In this document: piece by piece, positions 42,885-52,117 of the stretch
Position numbering within the stretch: the stretch's first letter is position 1
Layout of the letters: every line of letters starts with the position of its first letter
Source: DASXRA01 sp036506155
GTDB taxonomy: Bacteria; Actinomycetota; Actinomycetes; Mycobacteriales; Jatrophihabitantaceae
Assembly: GCA_036506155.1 (NCBI GenBank)
Contig: DASXSF010000037.1
Coordinates: 1 to 64,000 of the forward strand
Direction: 5' to 3'
Length of the DNA: 64,000 nt
Notes under the pieces: generated by a model
The model's input: only the letters and a program-made list of their open reading frames with translations
What the model was told of the DNA's origin: nothing
Database searches by the model: none
Translations under genes and position numbers: made by a program

Positions 42885-43751
42885 TCAGCGAGCGGCGTTT
42901 CCGTAGTAGTCGGCGCTGACCACGGCGCCGTCGGCGAAGCAGAGCACCCACGCCGCCCCCTTGCGGGTGTGGGCGTCGTCGACGCCGGCGAGGTCGGCCA
43001 CCAGCCCTGGTACGGCAATGCCCTGGCTGCACACCACTGCGGCCGGCACCGATTTCGCCAGCGCGAGCAGCTCCCTGCGTGTTGCCTCGGGACTGTCGAG
43101 ATACGCCTCGTCGGCGAATGGGGGGCTGATCTCAAGGTCCAGGCCGGCCGCCACGGCGAACGGCTCGACAGTCTGAACACAGCGCACCCGGTCAGCCGAC
43201 AACACACGCACGGGGGCAAACAACGGCAGGAACGCCGCCAGCCCGCGCATCTGGCGGCGGCCGGCCTTGTCGAGTGGGCGCAGCCGGTCGTCGCCTTGCC
43301 ACTGCGTACGCTTGCCGGCCTTCGCGTGCCGGAGCAGCACGATCACCGACTGGGGCACCGGCCGCGCCGCGAACGCGTCCAGCACCGACCGGTCGACGTC
43401 GTGGCTGAGCTTGGTGCGCGCCTCGGGGAGCGGCAACCAGAGCAGGTCGTCAACCTCGACGTTCGCCGCGAACTCGCCGGCCAGGTGGCGCATCGCCCAG
43501 AACCGCACCGTCTTGGGCACGTCGTCCACGAGGTAGGACGTCTCGATCAGCCGGCGGGTAACCGCCACGGCGGCGCCTGTCTCCTCGCGCACCTCACGCA
43601 CCGCGGCAGACAGGTCACGTTCGCCACGGTCCAGCTTGCCCTTGGGGAGCGACCAGTCGTTGTAGCGGTCGCGGTGTATCACCGCGACGCGCAGCGGTCC
43701 GTCGTCGTTGCGCGAGACGACGCCGCCCGCTGCGAGGATGGTGGGCTGCAC
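42885..43751 (-). CDS. mutT1: MutT1-like Nudix hydrolase fused to histidine phosphatase domain
   Basis: 288 residues. Residues 1-130 are a Nudix domain with the box GKLDRGERDLSAAVREVREETGA (about 39-61), spans only. From residue 138 a histidine-phosphatase domain starts with LLRHAKAGKR (RHG-like motif) and ends with VVCSQGIAVP. The two-domain form is the actinobacterial MutT1, which hydrolyses 8-oxo-dGTP and diadenosine polyphosphates to sanitise nucleotides. The second active-site motif is CSQG where many relatives have CSHG; that histidine is missing and may weaken the phosphatase. It is followed by ppk1 in the same order as in mycobacteria. Confidence 0.9.
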   Translation of the reverse strand: MQPTILAAGGVVSRNDDGPLRVAVIHRDRYNDWSLPKGKLDRGERDLSAAVREVREETGAAVAVTRRLIETSYLVDDVPKTVRFWAMRHLAGEFAANVEVDDLLWLPLPEARTKLSHDVDRSVLDAFAARPVPQSVIVLLRHAKAGKRTQWQGDDRLRPLDKAGRRQMRGLAAFLPLFAPVRVLSADRVRCVQTVEPFAVAAGLDLEISPPFADEAYLDSPEATRRELLALAKSVPAAVVCSQGIAVPGLVADLAGVDDAHTRKGAAWVLCFADGAVVSADYYGNAAR

Positions 43752-43753
43752 CG

Positions 43754-45946
43754 CTACTCGCCGCGGCCGCCAAGTCGCCTCATCAGCCGTTCCTGGTAGT
43801 CGACGTTACCGGCAGAGCGCACCCAGCTGCCGTCAGGCCGCAGTTCCCATGCCGCGGTCTCAGGCGCGAAGGCCGCATTGAGGCACCAGCGGAGGTGGTC
43901 GGTGGCCACCGTGTCGTTCACCCGGCAGAGCACCTCGACACGCCGGTCGAGGTTGCGGTGCATCAGGTCGGACGATCCGATCCAGTACTCGGGCTCGCCG
44001 GCGTTGGCGAAGTAAAAGATGCGCGAGTGTTCCAGGAACCGGCCGAGGATCGAACGGGTGACGATGCTCTCCGACAGGCCCGGCACGCCGGCCTTGATCG
44101 TGCAGAACGTGCGCACCAGCAACTCGACGCGCACCCCCGCCTGTGAGGCACGGTACAGCGCGTCAATCGTCTGCTCGTCGACCAGGTGGTTCGTCTTGAT
44201 CTGGATGTGCGCCTCGCGGCCGGCCCGCGCGTGTTCGATCTCTCGCTGGATTCGCTCGATAAGGCCGACTCGCACGCCCCGGGGTGCGACCAGCAGCGAC
44301 CGGTACTCGGTCTGCCGCGAGTACCCGGTAAGGACGTTGAACAGGTCAGTCAGGTCGGCGCAGATCGCAGCGTCCGCCGTGAACAGCCCGATGTCTTCGT
44401 ACAGACGCGCCGTCTTCTGGTTGTAGTTGCCGGTGCCGATGTGTGCGTAGCGACGGATCGCCCCACCCTCCTGGCGCACGACGAGCGCGGTCTTGCAGTG
44501 CGTCTTGAGCCCGACCAGGCCGTACACCACGTGGCAGCCCGCGCGCTCCAGGGCACGCGCCCACTTGATGTTCGCCTGCTCATCGAAGCGGGCCTTGATC
44601 TCGACGATCACCACGACCTGCTTGCCCGCCTCGGCGGCGTCGATGAGCGCGTCGACGATGGGAGAGTCGCCCGACGTGCGATACAGCGTCTGCTTGATGG
44701 CGAGGACGTTGGGGTCGGCCACCGCCTGCTCGATGAACCGTTGCACGCTCGTCGCGAACGACTCATACGGGTGGTGCACCAGCACGTCGCCTTCGCGCAG
44801 GGTGGCGAACACCGACTTCGGGGTCTCGCCCTCGGCGAAGCGCGGGTGCGTCGCCGGTACGAAGGGCCGATCCTTCAGGCCCGGCCGGTCCACGTCATAG
44901 ACCTGCCACAGCGCTGTGAGGTCGAGCAGCCCGGGTATGGTCAGCACGTCGTCGGGTTGTACGTCGATCTCGTTGATCAGCAGGTGGAGGATCTCTTCGT
45001 CGATGTCCGGAGCCACCTCGAGGCGGACGGCCGGCCCGAACCGGCGCCGGACGAGCTCGCGTTCCAGCGCCTGAAGCAGGTCCTCGTCGCGGTCCTCTTC
45101 GACCTCGAGGTCCGCGTTGCGGGTGACGCGGAAAAGATGGTGCTCGACCACCTCCATACCCGGGAACAGCATCGGCAGGTGCGCGGCGATCAGCTCCTCC
45201 AACGGCAGGAACTCCGCTTCGGTCGGCGTCCGCTTCACGATCACGAAGCGCGGCACGTTGTTCGGCACCTTGACGCGGGCGAACCGCTCGGTGCTGCTGT
45301 CCGGACTACGCACCAGCACCGCGAGATTGAGCGACAGCCCGGAGATGTAGGGGAACGGGTGCGCCGGGTCGACGGCGAGCGGCGTAAGCACCGGAAATAC
45401 CGTGCTACGGAAGTAGTTGCCCAGCCGCTCGCGGTGGCCGGCGTCGAGCGAGGCCCACCGCACGATGCGGATACCCTCGGCGGCAAGCGCCGGCGCGATG
45501 TCGTCCAAGAACAGCCGGGCGTGCTGGTCGGCCAGCTCACGAGTGCGCTCCGCCAGGCGCTTCAACGTCTCGGTCGGTGAGAGGCCGTCCGCACCCGGCA
45601 TGGAAAGCCCCATCTCGACGCGGCGCTTCAAGCCGGCGATGCGCACCATGTAGAACTCGTCGAGGTTGCTGGCGAAGATCGCGAGGAATTTCATCCGCTC
45701 CAGCAACGGGTGGGTCTTGTCCTCCGCCAGCGCGAGCACGCGGGCGTTGAACGCCAGCCAGGACAACTCCCGGTTGGTGAACCGGTCAGCAGGAAGGTCC
45801 GGCGCGAGCAGCGCCGTTTCCTCCGTGTCGGGGCCCAGATCCCCACCCGGTACCGAGTCGGACGGGTCGATGTCCATGACGCGGACGCTGTCCGGCTGCA
45901 GCGGAGCGGACGTGTCCACGGCCGGGGTGCCAGTCATGGCACCCAT
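43754..45946 (-). CDS. ppk1: Polyphosphate kinase 1
   Basis: 730 residues from the ATG at 45946, with another in-frame ATG at 45937 that overlaps the cofC stop. The N-terminal domain has FTNRELSWLAFNARVLALAED. The catalytic phospholipase-D-like domains have VEIKARFDEQANIKWARALE, THCKTALVVRQEGG and RYAHIGTGNYN, where the HIGTGNYN histidine is the phosphorylated one. It makes and degrades polyphosphate from ATP at the membrane. It overlaps cofC by 13 nt, so the two are translationally coupled. Confidence 0.96.
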   Translation of the reverse strand: MGAMTGTPAVDTSAPLQPDSVRVMDIDPSDSVPGGDLGPDTEETALLAPDLPADRFTNRELSWLAFNARVLALAEDKTHPLLERMKFLAIFASNLDEFYMVRIAGLKRRVEMGLSMPGADGLSPTETLKRLAERTRELADQHARLFLDDIAPALAAEGIRIVRWASLDAGHRERLGNYFRSTVFPVLTPLAVDPAHPFPYISGLSLNLAVLVRSPDSSTERFARVKVPNNVPRFVIVKRTPTEAEFLPLEELIAAHLPMLFPGMEVVEHHLFRVTRNADLEVEEDRDEDLLQALERELVRRRFGPAVRLEVAPDIDEEILHLLINEIDVQPDDVLTIPGLLDLTALWQVYDVDRPGLKDRPFVPATHPRFAEGETPKSVFATLREGDVLVHHPYESFATSVQRFIEQAVADPNVLAIKQTLYRTSGDSPIVDALIDAAEAGKQVVVIVEIKARFDEQANIKWARALERAGCHVVYGLVGLKTHCKTALVVRQEGGAIRRYAHIGTGNYNQKTARLYEDIGLFTADAAICADLTDLFNVLTGYSRQTEYRSLLVAPRGVRVGLIERIQREIEHARAGREAHIQIKTNHLVDEQTIDALYRASQAGVRVELLVRTFCTIKAGVPGLSESIVTRSILGRFLEHSRIFYFANAGEPEYWIGSSDLMHRNLDRRVEVLCRVNDTVATDHLRWCLNAAFAPETAAWELRPDGSWVRSAGNVDYQERLMRRLGGRGE

Positions 45947-46554
45947 GATGCCCCGTCGGCGTGAATCGCACTTGCCAGCGCTGCCACCGTATCCGGGCCG
46001 ACACCCAGCAACAGCGCGGCATGCAGGTCGGCGGCGGTGTCGACGTCTTGCCGCAGTCCGGCACCGGCAGGCAGCGCAGTCGCATAGGCGCCGTGCCGGG
46101 CAGCCGAGCCGGGGCCGAACTGCGGGGTGAACGCTGCTCCGGGACGGGCGGTCAGAAGCGTCGTGCCGATTCCCGCGGCGTCGGCGACGAACCCCGTCGC
46201 CTGCGCGGCCGCCGCGGCGAGCGTGCTCGCGAGCTCGACAGCCGTCAGCGCCGGGAGGTCGCTCACGAGCGCCGCGACGCCGTCCGTCGGCCACCGCTCT
46301 CGGGCGAGGCGGGCGCCCTCGGCCAGCGCCGCATTCAGTCCGCGGCCGCGCTGGAGCAGGTCGTGCTCGACCTCCGGGGAGTCGCCGATCCGCAGCAGGC
46401 GGGCCACGCCGGATGCCTCCCGGGCGGCCCGCAACGTGTCGTCGCGCAGGGCGCGCACCAGCCGGGCGTGCGCATCGGCGTCGGCGCTCAACCCGGCCAG
46501 GCGCGACTTTGCCCCGGGCAGTGCCTTCACCGGAACGAGCACGGTCCACTCCAT
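45934..46554 (-). CDS. cofC: Phosphoenolpyruvate/2-phospholactate guanylyltransferase, F420 synthesis
   Basis: 206 residues. It opens with the nucleotidyltransferase strand WTVLVPVKALPGAKSRLA, followed by ALVSDLPALTAVELASTL (the metal-binding acid region) and ends with GLRQDVDTAADLHAAL. This is CofC/FbiD, which activates PEP or 2-phospholactate with GTP for coenzyme F420 synthesis. Placement between ppk1 and the acyltransferase/gpsA genes is conserved in actinobacteria. F420 use is supported by the PPOX-type oxidase and the Fno-like gene in this window. Confidence 0.93.
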   Translation of the reverse strand: MEWTVLVPVKALPGAKSRLAGLSADADAHARLVRALRDDTLRAAREASGVARLLRIGDSPEVEHDLLQRGRGLNAALAEGARLARERWPTDGVAALVSDLPALTAVELASTLAAAAAQATGFVADAAGIGTTLLTARPGAAFTPQFGPGSAARHGAYATALPAGAGLRQDVDTAADLHAALLLGVGPDTVAALASAIHADGASWVP

Positions 46555-46603
46555 AACGGCATCATGAGGCAGACTGCTGACGGACTGACGAGAGGGGCAG
46601 CCG

Positions 46604-47356
46604 GTGCCGAGACAGCAGAAGCGTCGGCGCAGCGAGAAGCTGGGGTTCTGGTGGCGGCTGACCTGGTTGTTGCTCTACGCACCGGTCGGGGTCATCACCA
46701 AGCTGCGCTACCACGGCATGGAACGCATGCCACGAACCGGTCCGGCGATCGTGATCGCGAACCATATATCCCATGTCGACCCGACGCTCTTGGCCCGGTT
46801 CATCGTGGATTCCGGGCGGCTACCGCGGTTCCTCGCGAAGAAGAGCATCTTCGACGTGCCGGTCGTCGGGCGCGCGATGACCGAGATGGGTCAGATTCCG
46901 GTCAACCGCGGCACCGCGGCGGCGGCGGACTCGCTCGCCGCCGCGGTCGACGCGCTGCGGCAGGGACACATCGTCGTGATGCATCCCGAGGGCACGGTGA
47001 CGCGCGACCCGCAGTGGTGGCCGATGTCGGCGCGCACCGGCGCCGCCCGCCTCGCCTTGCTCGCACCGGACGTGCCCGTTATCCCGGTCGGGCAGTGGGG
47101 TGTGCAGGAGATGGTGGACCTTTACCACAAGAAAGTGCGGCTCATCCCGCGCAAGGAGCACCACATCCTGGCCGGCGAGCCGATCGACCTGCGTCGATTT
47201 GCCGGTGCCGCCCCGACCGCCGAGACCCTGCGGGATATGACTGACACGATGATGAGCGCGGTGCGAGAACTCGTCGCCGAGTTGCGCGGCGAACCAGCAC
47301 CGACGGGCGGCTTCTACCGCTACGTCCGACCCGAGCAGCCGCAGGACGCGGCGTGA
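46604..47356 (+). CDS. plsC: 1-acyl-sn-glycerol-3-phosphate acyltransferase
   Basis: 250 residues from the GTG at 46604 with AGAGGGG upstream. The acyltransferase motifs are NHISHVDPTL (NHxxxxD), VVMHPEGTVTRD (block III), GAARLALLAPDVPVIPVGQWG (block IV). An N-terminal helix (WWRLTWLLLYAPVGVI) anchors it in the membrane. It makes phosphatidic acid from lysophosphatidic acid. gpsA starts within its stop codon (GTGA), so the pair forms a phospholipid-precursor operon. Confidence 0.92.
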   Translation: MPRQQKRRRSEKLGFWWRLTWLLLYAPVGVITKLRYHGMERMPRTGPAIVIANHISHVDPTLLARFIVDSGRLPRFLAKKSIFDVPVVGRAMTEMGQIPVNRGTAAAADSLAAAVDALRQGHIVVMHPEGTVTRDPQWWPMSARTGAARLALLAPDVPVIPVGQWGVQEMVDLYHKKVRLIPRKEHHILAGEPIDLRRFAGAAPTAETLRDMTDTMMSAVRELVAELRGEPAPTGGFYRYVRPEQPQDAA

Positions 47357-48360
47357 GCGTCCGTGCCGCGGTGCTGGGCGCGGGCTCGTGGGGGACGGCG
47401 TTCGCCAAGGTGCTGGCAGATGCCGGCACCGACGTCACCCTCTGGACCCGGCGTGATGAAGTCGCAACGCAGATCAACACGCGGCATCAGAACGCCGACT
47501 ACCTGCCGGGCGTGAAACTGCCGCCTGGGCTGCGCGCGACCCACGACCACGCCCAGGCTCTGGCCGGCGCCGATCTCGTGGCGATCGCGATCCCATCGCA
47601 GACACTGCGCGCCAATCTGACTGCATGGGCGCCGGATCTGCCTGAAGACGTCACGCTGGTCAGTCTGATGAAGGGCGTCGAGCTCGGCACCACGAAGCGT
47701 ATGAGCGAAGTCATAGGCGAGGTGGCGCATTGCCGTCCGGATCGTGTGGCCGTCGTGTCCGGCCCGAACCTCGCGCCCGAGATCGCCCACGAGCAGCCCA
47801 CGGCAACCGTGGTCGCATGCTCCGATCTCGACCGCGCCGCGTACGTACAGCGGGCCTGTAGCGCCGCCTACTTCCGTCCGTACACGAACGCGGACGTGGT
47901 CGGCTGCGAACTCGGAGGGGCGGTCAAGAACGTGATCGCGCTCGCGTGCGGCATGGCGCGTGGCATGGGGTTCGGTGACAACACGGTCGCGTCGCTGATC
48001 ACGCGTGGCCTGGCCGAGACGGCCCGGCTCGGCGTCGCGCTGGGGGCCGATCCACTGACCTTCGCCGGACTCGCCGGCCTGGGCGACCTCGTCGCGACGT
48101 GCGCGTCGCCACTCTCGCGCAACCGGTCGTTCGGCGAGCGGCTGGGTAGGGGCGAGTCGCTCGACCAGGCACAGCAGGCCACCCATGGACAGGTCGCCGA
48201 AGGCGTGAAGTCGTGCCGCTCCGTGCTCGAGCTCGGGCGGCGACACGGCGTCGAGGTGCCGATCACCGAGGCCGTCGACGCAGTGTGCCACCTCGGGATG
48301 AGCCCGATCGACATGATCGCCTTGCTCATGGGCCGGGCCATGAAGAGCGAGACCGGCTGA
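47353..48360 (+). CDS. gpsA: Glycerol-3-phosphate dehydrogenase (NAD(P)+)
   Basis: 335 residues from a GTG overlapping the plsC stop. The dinucleotide fold is VLGAGSWGTAFAKVLAD, with the second-site VVSGPNLAPEIAHEQPTA, the catalytic-lysine region ELGGAVKNVIALACGM and GLAGLGDLVATCASPLSRNR. It reduces dihydroxyacetone phosphate to glycerol-3-phosphate, the substrate for PlsC's pathway, in the cytoplasm. Length and motifs are normal. Confidence 0.95.
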   Translation: MSVRAAVLGAGSWGTAFAKVLADAGTDVTLWTRRDEVATQINTRHQNADYLPGVKLPPGLRATHDHAQALAGADLVAIAIPSQTLRANLTAWAPDLPEDVTLVSLMKGVELGTTKRMSEVIGEVAHCRPDRVAVVSGPNLAPEIAHEQPTATVVACSDLDRAAYVQRACSAAYFRPYTNADVVGCELGGAVKNVIALACGMARGMGFGDNTVASLITRGLAETARLGVALGADPLTFAGLAGLGDLVATCASPLSRNRSFGERLGRGESLDQAQQATHGQVAEGVKSCRSVLELGRRHGVEVPITEAVDAVCHLGMSPIDMIALLMGRAMKSETG

Positions 48361-48396
48361 CCGCGCTCTCAGCGGGCGCTCGCTAGGGTGCCGGTC

Positions 48397-49038
48397 ATGG
48401 CTAGCCAGATGAGCATGAACCGTGTGATCCATCAAGCGTTGCGGCGCACGCTCGATCGCTTCTCCGGCGCGCTGGCGTCTTTCCCAGACGGCGAAGCCGC
48501 TCGCGCCCGCGAGCTGGCCACCGCGTGGCAGTTCTTCTACGCACAGTTCACCGTCCATCACACCGGGGAGCACGCCATCGCCTGGCCGGCGCTGCGCGAG
48601 GTGGGTGTCAACGGCGAACTGCTGGATCAGTTGGACGCCGAACATGACAAGATCGCTGCCGGGCTGAGCGCGGCAGGACAGGCGATCAGCACCCTCGTGG
48701 CCGCGCCGACATCCGCGTCAGCGGCGGCAGCCCGCGAGCGGATCAAGGAGCTCTCGACGGTCGCGGCGGACCATCTCGCGCACGAGGAGGCCGAGCTGGA
48801 GCCGGTGTATTGGGACAAGCGTGGTACACCCCAGATGAAGGAGATGGGACGGAAGTTCAGCCGCGATGTCGGCATATCCGAGGCCGGATCGTTCTTCGCC
48901 TGGCTGCAGGACGGCGCGACTCCCGAAGAAAATGCCGCGCTGCGCGCCAATGTGCCGGCTCCGGTCGTGACGATCTTCACCGCAGTGCGCGGCGGACACT
49001 ATCGCCGCACGATCGCGCCTGTCTGGCAGGCTGGTTGA
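48397..49038 (+). CDS. Hemerythrin HHE-domain protein
   Basis: 213 residues from the ATG at 48397. A helical bundle with the metal-binding histidines/acids HHTGEHAIAWPAL (about 50-62), LDAEHDKIAAGL and HLAHEEAELEPVYW (about 127-140), the HHE pattern. There is no signal peptide. Such proteins bind a di-iron or oxygen-linked site and have roles in oxygen or NO sensing. Insertion between gpsA and ddl is not universal. It starts 36 nt after gpsA. Confidence 0.82.
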   Translation: MASQMSMNRVIHQALRRTLDRFSGALASFPDGEAARARELATAWQFFYAQFTVHHTGEHAIAWPALREVGVNGELLDQLDAEHDKIAAGLSAAGQAISTLVAAPTSASAAAARERIKELSTVAADHLAHEEAELEPVYWDKRGTPQMKEMGRKFSRDVGISEAGSFFAWLQDGATPEENAALRANVPAPVVTIFTAVRGGHYRRTIAPVWQAG

Positions 49039-49077
49039 CCGCCGCCAGGTAGGGTCGGCGGTCATGAGCGAGGCGCA

Positions 49078-50157
49078 GTGACCGGCAAGATTCGGGTGGC
49101 CGTTGTGTACGGCGGGCGTAGCAGCGAGCACGGCGTCTCCGTGGTCTCGGCGGGCAGCGTGCTATCTGCCCTTGACCCGGAGCGCTACGAGGTGGTGCCG
49201 GTCGGCATCACCCGTGACGGCGGCTGGGTACTGACCGGCGCCGAGCCGGAGAAGCTCCAGATCACCGGGCGCACCCTGCCCGAAGTCGACTCCGGCACCG
49301 CCGTGATGCTGCCGGGTGACCCCACCACGCATGGCCTGGTCGTCGTCGAGCCGGGCGAAGGCGCCCAGGTGCTGTCCGGAGTGGACGTGGTGTTCCCGGT
49401 GCTGCACGGGCGCTGGGGCGAGGACGGCACGATCCAGGGTCTGCTGGAGATGGCGGGCGTGCCCTACGTAGGGCCCGGTGTGCTCGCCAGTGCGGCAGCG
49501 ATGGACAAGGAGTTCACCAAGAAGTTGCTGCGCGCCGAAGGCCTGCCCATCGGCGAGTACACGGTGCTGCGCCGCGGCGCGGACGTGTCCGCCGTGGACG
49601 TCGCGCACCTGGGCCTGCCGGTGTTCGTCAAGCCCGCCCGGGCGGGCTCCAGCATCGGCATCTCGAAGGTCAAGCAGTGGGCCGACTTCGCGCCGGCGGT
49701 GGAAGTGGCTTTAGAGCACGACGACAAGGTGCTGGTCGAGGCGGCCGTCGTGGGCCGCGAGGTCGAGTGCGGAGTGCTCGAGGACGAGTCAGGCCGGCCG
49801 GAGGCCAGCGTCCCGGCTGAAATCCGGCTCGTGCGCGGCCACGATTGGTACGACTTCGACGCGAAATACCTTGATGACGCCTGCGAGTTCGACATCCCGG
49901 CACGATTGCCGGCCGACGTGACCGCGAAAGTTCGCGATCTGGCCTGCCGGGCGTTCACCGCACTCGACTGCGCCGGCCTTGCCCGCGTCGACTTCTTCAT
50001 CCGCCCCGACAACACGGTGCTGATCAACGAGCTCAACACGATGCCGGGGTTCACGCCGATCTCGATGTACCCGCAGGTGTGGGCGGCGAGCGGGGTCGAC
50101 TACCCGGCGCTCCTCGACCGCCTGATCGCCGGCGCCCTGCGCCGCGCCGCCCGCTGA
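49078..50157 (+). CDS. ddl: D-alanine--D-alanine ligase
   Basis: 359 residues from the GTG at 49078; a nearby ATG at 49064 encodes only five residues. The N-terminal domain is VAVVYGGRSSEHGVSVVSAGSVLSAL; the ATP-grasp part has PVFVKPARAGSSIGISKV, EVECGVLEDESG, LARVDFFIRPDNTVLINELNTMPGFT. It joins two D-alanines for peptidoglycan. The active-site serine/tyrosine loop is SSEHGVS and SSIGIS. It is the last conserved gene before an about 10-kb insertion in the usual order. Confidence 0.95.
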   Translation: MTGKIRVAVVYGGRSSEHGVSVVSAGSVLSALDPERYEVVPVGITRDGGWVLTGAEPEKLQITGRTLPEVDSGTAVMLPGDPTTHGLVVVEPGEGAQVLSGVDVVFPVLHGRWGEDGTIQGLLEMAGVPYVGPGVLASAAAMDKEFTKKLLRAEGLPIGEYTVLRRGADVSAVDVAHLGLPVFVKPARAGSSIGISKVKQWADFAPAVEVALEHDDKVLVEAAVVGREVECGVLEDESGRPEASVPAEIRLVRGHDWYDFDAKYLDDACEFDIPARLPADVTAKVRDLACRAFTALDCAGLARVDFFIRPDNTVLINELNTMPGFTPISMYPQVWAASGVDYPALLDRLIAGALRRAAR

Positions 50158-50160
50158 CAC

Positions 50161-50625
50161 TTACCCAAGTGGCGGCGGCTGCATGTGGCCCAGCACGCCG
50201 AGCCGGTTCCACGCGTTCATCGCGGTGATCGTCCAGGCGATGGCGGCGAACTGCTGCTCGGTGAATGCGGCGGTCGCTTGCTGGTAGACATCGTCCGGAA
50301 CGTCGCGCACGTCGGGCAGCACCGTCATGGCCTCGGCCAGCGCCAGCGCGGCCCGCTCGGCGTCGGTGTACAGGTCGGTGTGCTGCCACGCCGCAATGAG
50401 GAGTACCCGGCGCTCGCTCTCCCCGCCGTCGCGGGCGTCCCGCGAGTGTGCGTCGACGCAGTACGAACAACCGTTGAGCTGCGACACCCGCAGCCGGAGC
50501 AGGTCGAGCAGCGGCTTCGGGATGCCGGCCTGGACGGCGGCGCGCTCGGCGGCCGAGTCGAGGGCGGTGAGCTGCCGATCGACGCCGGGCAGGATGGTGC
50601 CGATTTGAAGTCTGGTGTCGGTCAT
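50161..50625 (-). CDS. Carboxymuconolactone decarboxylase/AhpD-family protein
   Basis: 154 residues from the ATG at 50625. The AhpD core motif is LNGCSYCVDAHSRDAR with the CxxC redox pair and histidine; WTITAMNAWNRLGV is the typical end. It could be an alkylhydroperoxidase-like reductase. It is divergent from a MocR regulator with only 46 nt between, the known pairing for this family. It overlaps nothing and follows ddl in convergent orientation. Confidence 0.87.
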   Translation of the reverse strand: MTDTRLQIGTILPGVDRQLTALDSAAERAAVQAGIPKPLLDLLRLRVSQLNGCSYCVDAHSRDARDGGESERRVLLIAAWQHTDLYTDAERAALALAEAMTVLPDVRDVPDDVYQQATAAFTEQQFAAIAWTITAMNAWNRLGVLGHMQPPPLG

Positions 50626-50642
50626 GCCGTCCACGCTAGGCG

Positions 50643-50670
50643 GCACTGGCCCGGCGGTATGGTCCAGTGC
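50643..50670. promoter_or_regulatory. Inverted repeat in the AhpD/MocR intergenic region
   Basis: GCACTGG and CCAGTGC, 7-bp arms separated by 14 nt, filling the short gap between the divergent starts. TATGGT inside it could be the -10 for the MocR gene. It is the obvious MocR binding site. Confidence 0.5.
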
Positions 50671-50671
50671 T

Positions 50672-52117
50672 GTGCCAGAAAGTTGGGCCAGTCTCGACCT
50701 CCATCTGAACTGGACACCCACCCGGCGTCCCGCGCAGGCGCTCGGCGACGCGCTGCGGGCGGCTATCCGCGGCGGACAGCTGCCGCCGGGCGCCGCGCTG
50801 CCCTCGACCCGGGCGCTGGCCGGAGATCTCGCGGTGGCGCGCGGGACCGTCTCGGCGGTGTACGCCGACCTTGCCGCCGAGGGCTACCTGACGATCCGGC
50901 ACGGCGCACCAACCCGCGTGGCCGCCGGTGTGCTCGCGCGCCAGAGTGTCGCGGACCGCGCTGCGACCGCAGGTGAACCGGCACCGCGCTGGACGCTCAG
51001 TCCGAGCCAGCCCGACGTCAGCGCCTTCCCGCGGGCGGCGTGGGCCGCAGCCACCCGCCGGGTTGTGACCCGAGTCCCGGCCGAGGCGCTGGGCTACGCC
51101 GACCCGTTCGGCCACCCCGCCCTGCGCGCGGCACTGGCCGGGTATCTGCGCCGGGCCCGTGGCGTGCTGGCCACCCCGCAGCAGGTGATCATCGGCGTGG
51201 GGTTCGCGCACCTGCTGGCCTGGTGGGCGCACGTCGGAAAGGCACGCGGCATCGCGGACGTGTCGTTCGAGGACCCGTCCCTGCCGGCCTTGCGTGCGAT
51301 CGTCGCCGCGTCCGGGCTGCGGCTGCACGGGGTCGAGGTCGACGACGACGGCCTGCGGGTATGCGACATCGACGCGCCGGCCGTCGTCGTCACCCCGGCG
51401 CACCACTATCCGCTGGGCGTGACGCTCGAGCCCGCGCGGCGAGCGGGACTGGCGCGTCGGGCGGTCGAGTCGGGGCTGCTCGTGCTCGAGGACGACTACG
51501 ACGGGGAGTTCCGCTTCGACCGGCGTCCCGTGGGGGCACTGCAAGCCCTGGCACCGGACCACATCGTGTACGCAGGCACGACCAGCAAGACGCTCGCACC
51601 GGGGCTGCGACTGGGCTGGCTGGTCGTGCCGCCGCGGCTGACCGGCGAGTTCCGCGAGGCCGCGGCCGTGTTCGGGGAACGGCACGCCTCGGTGATCGAC
51701 CAGTTGGTCCTCGCCGACCTGATCGAGACCGGCGCCTACGACCGGCACATTCGGCGGATGCGCGCCGCCTACCGGCGCCGCCGCGACCGCGTGCTGGCCG
51801 TGGTCAATCCGGCTCTGCTGCCGCCTGCCGGGATCGCCGCTGGACTGCATCTGGCGCTGCGCTTTCCGCCAGGCGGCCCGGGCGACGCGGCGATCCTCGA
51901 GGCGGCGCGGCGCCACTCCCTCGCTGTCGGCCTGCTTCGCCCGACGTGGATAGACCCGGCGGGACGTCCGGGCGGCATCGTCGTCGGCTTTGCCGCACCC
52001 GCCGAGCATGCCTTCGGGCCGGCCCTGGCCGCCCTGCGCGCCACGCTTGCCGACCTGGGACGCCGCTACGTGATGCTGCCTGACTCGCGTAGCGCCGAAG
52101 CCTCGTCAGAGCTGTAG
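50672..52117 (+). CDS. MocR/PdxR-type GntR-aminotransferase regulator
   Basis: 481 residues from the GTG at 50672. The GntR winged helix is RPAQALGDALRAAIRGGQLPPGAALPSTRALA, then VARGTVSAVYADLAAEGYL. The aminotransferase-like domain has LVLEDDYDGEFRFD, the PLP-lysine site YAGTTSKTLAPGLRLGW and the arginine region GGIVVGFA. These regulators sense PLP or an amino compound. It probably controls the divergent AhpD-like gene. Its 3' end overlaps the convergent CoA-transferase gene by 52 nt. Confidence 0.92.
   Translation: MPESWASLDLHLNWTPTRRPAQALGDALRAAIRGGQLPPGAALPSTRALAGDLAVARGTVSAVYADLAAEGYLTIRHGAPTRVAAGVLARQSVADRAATAGEPAPRWTLSPSQPDVSAFPRAAWAAATRRVVTRVPAEALGYADPFGHPALRAALAGYLRRARGVLATPQQVIIGVGFAHLLAWWAHVGKARGIADVSFEDPSLPALRAIVAASGLRLHGVEVDDDGLRVCDIDAPAVVVTPAHHYPLGVTLEPARRAGLARRAVESGLLVLEDDYDGEFRFDRRPVGALQALAPDHIVYAGTTSKTLAPGLRLGWLVVPPRLTGEFREAAAVFGERHASVIDQLVLADLIETGAYDRHIRRMRAAYRRRRDRVLAVVNPALLPPAGIAAGLHLALRFPPGGPGDAAILEAARRHSLAVGLLRPTWIDPAGRPGGIVVGFAAPAEHAFGPALAALRATLADLGRRYVMLPDSRSAEASSEL

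Noticed and set aside
49064..49080. Possible five-residue leader peptide before ddl
   Set aside because: ATG AGC GAG GCG CAG TGA overlaps the ddl GTG, but without ribosome-site or structural evidence for attenuation it is probably chance.
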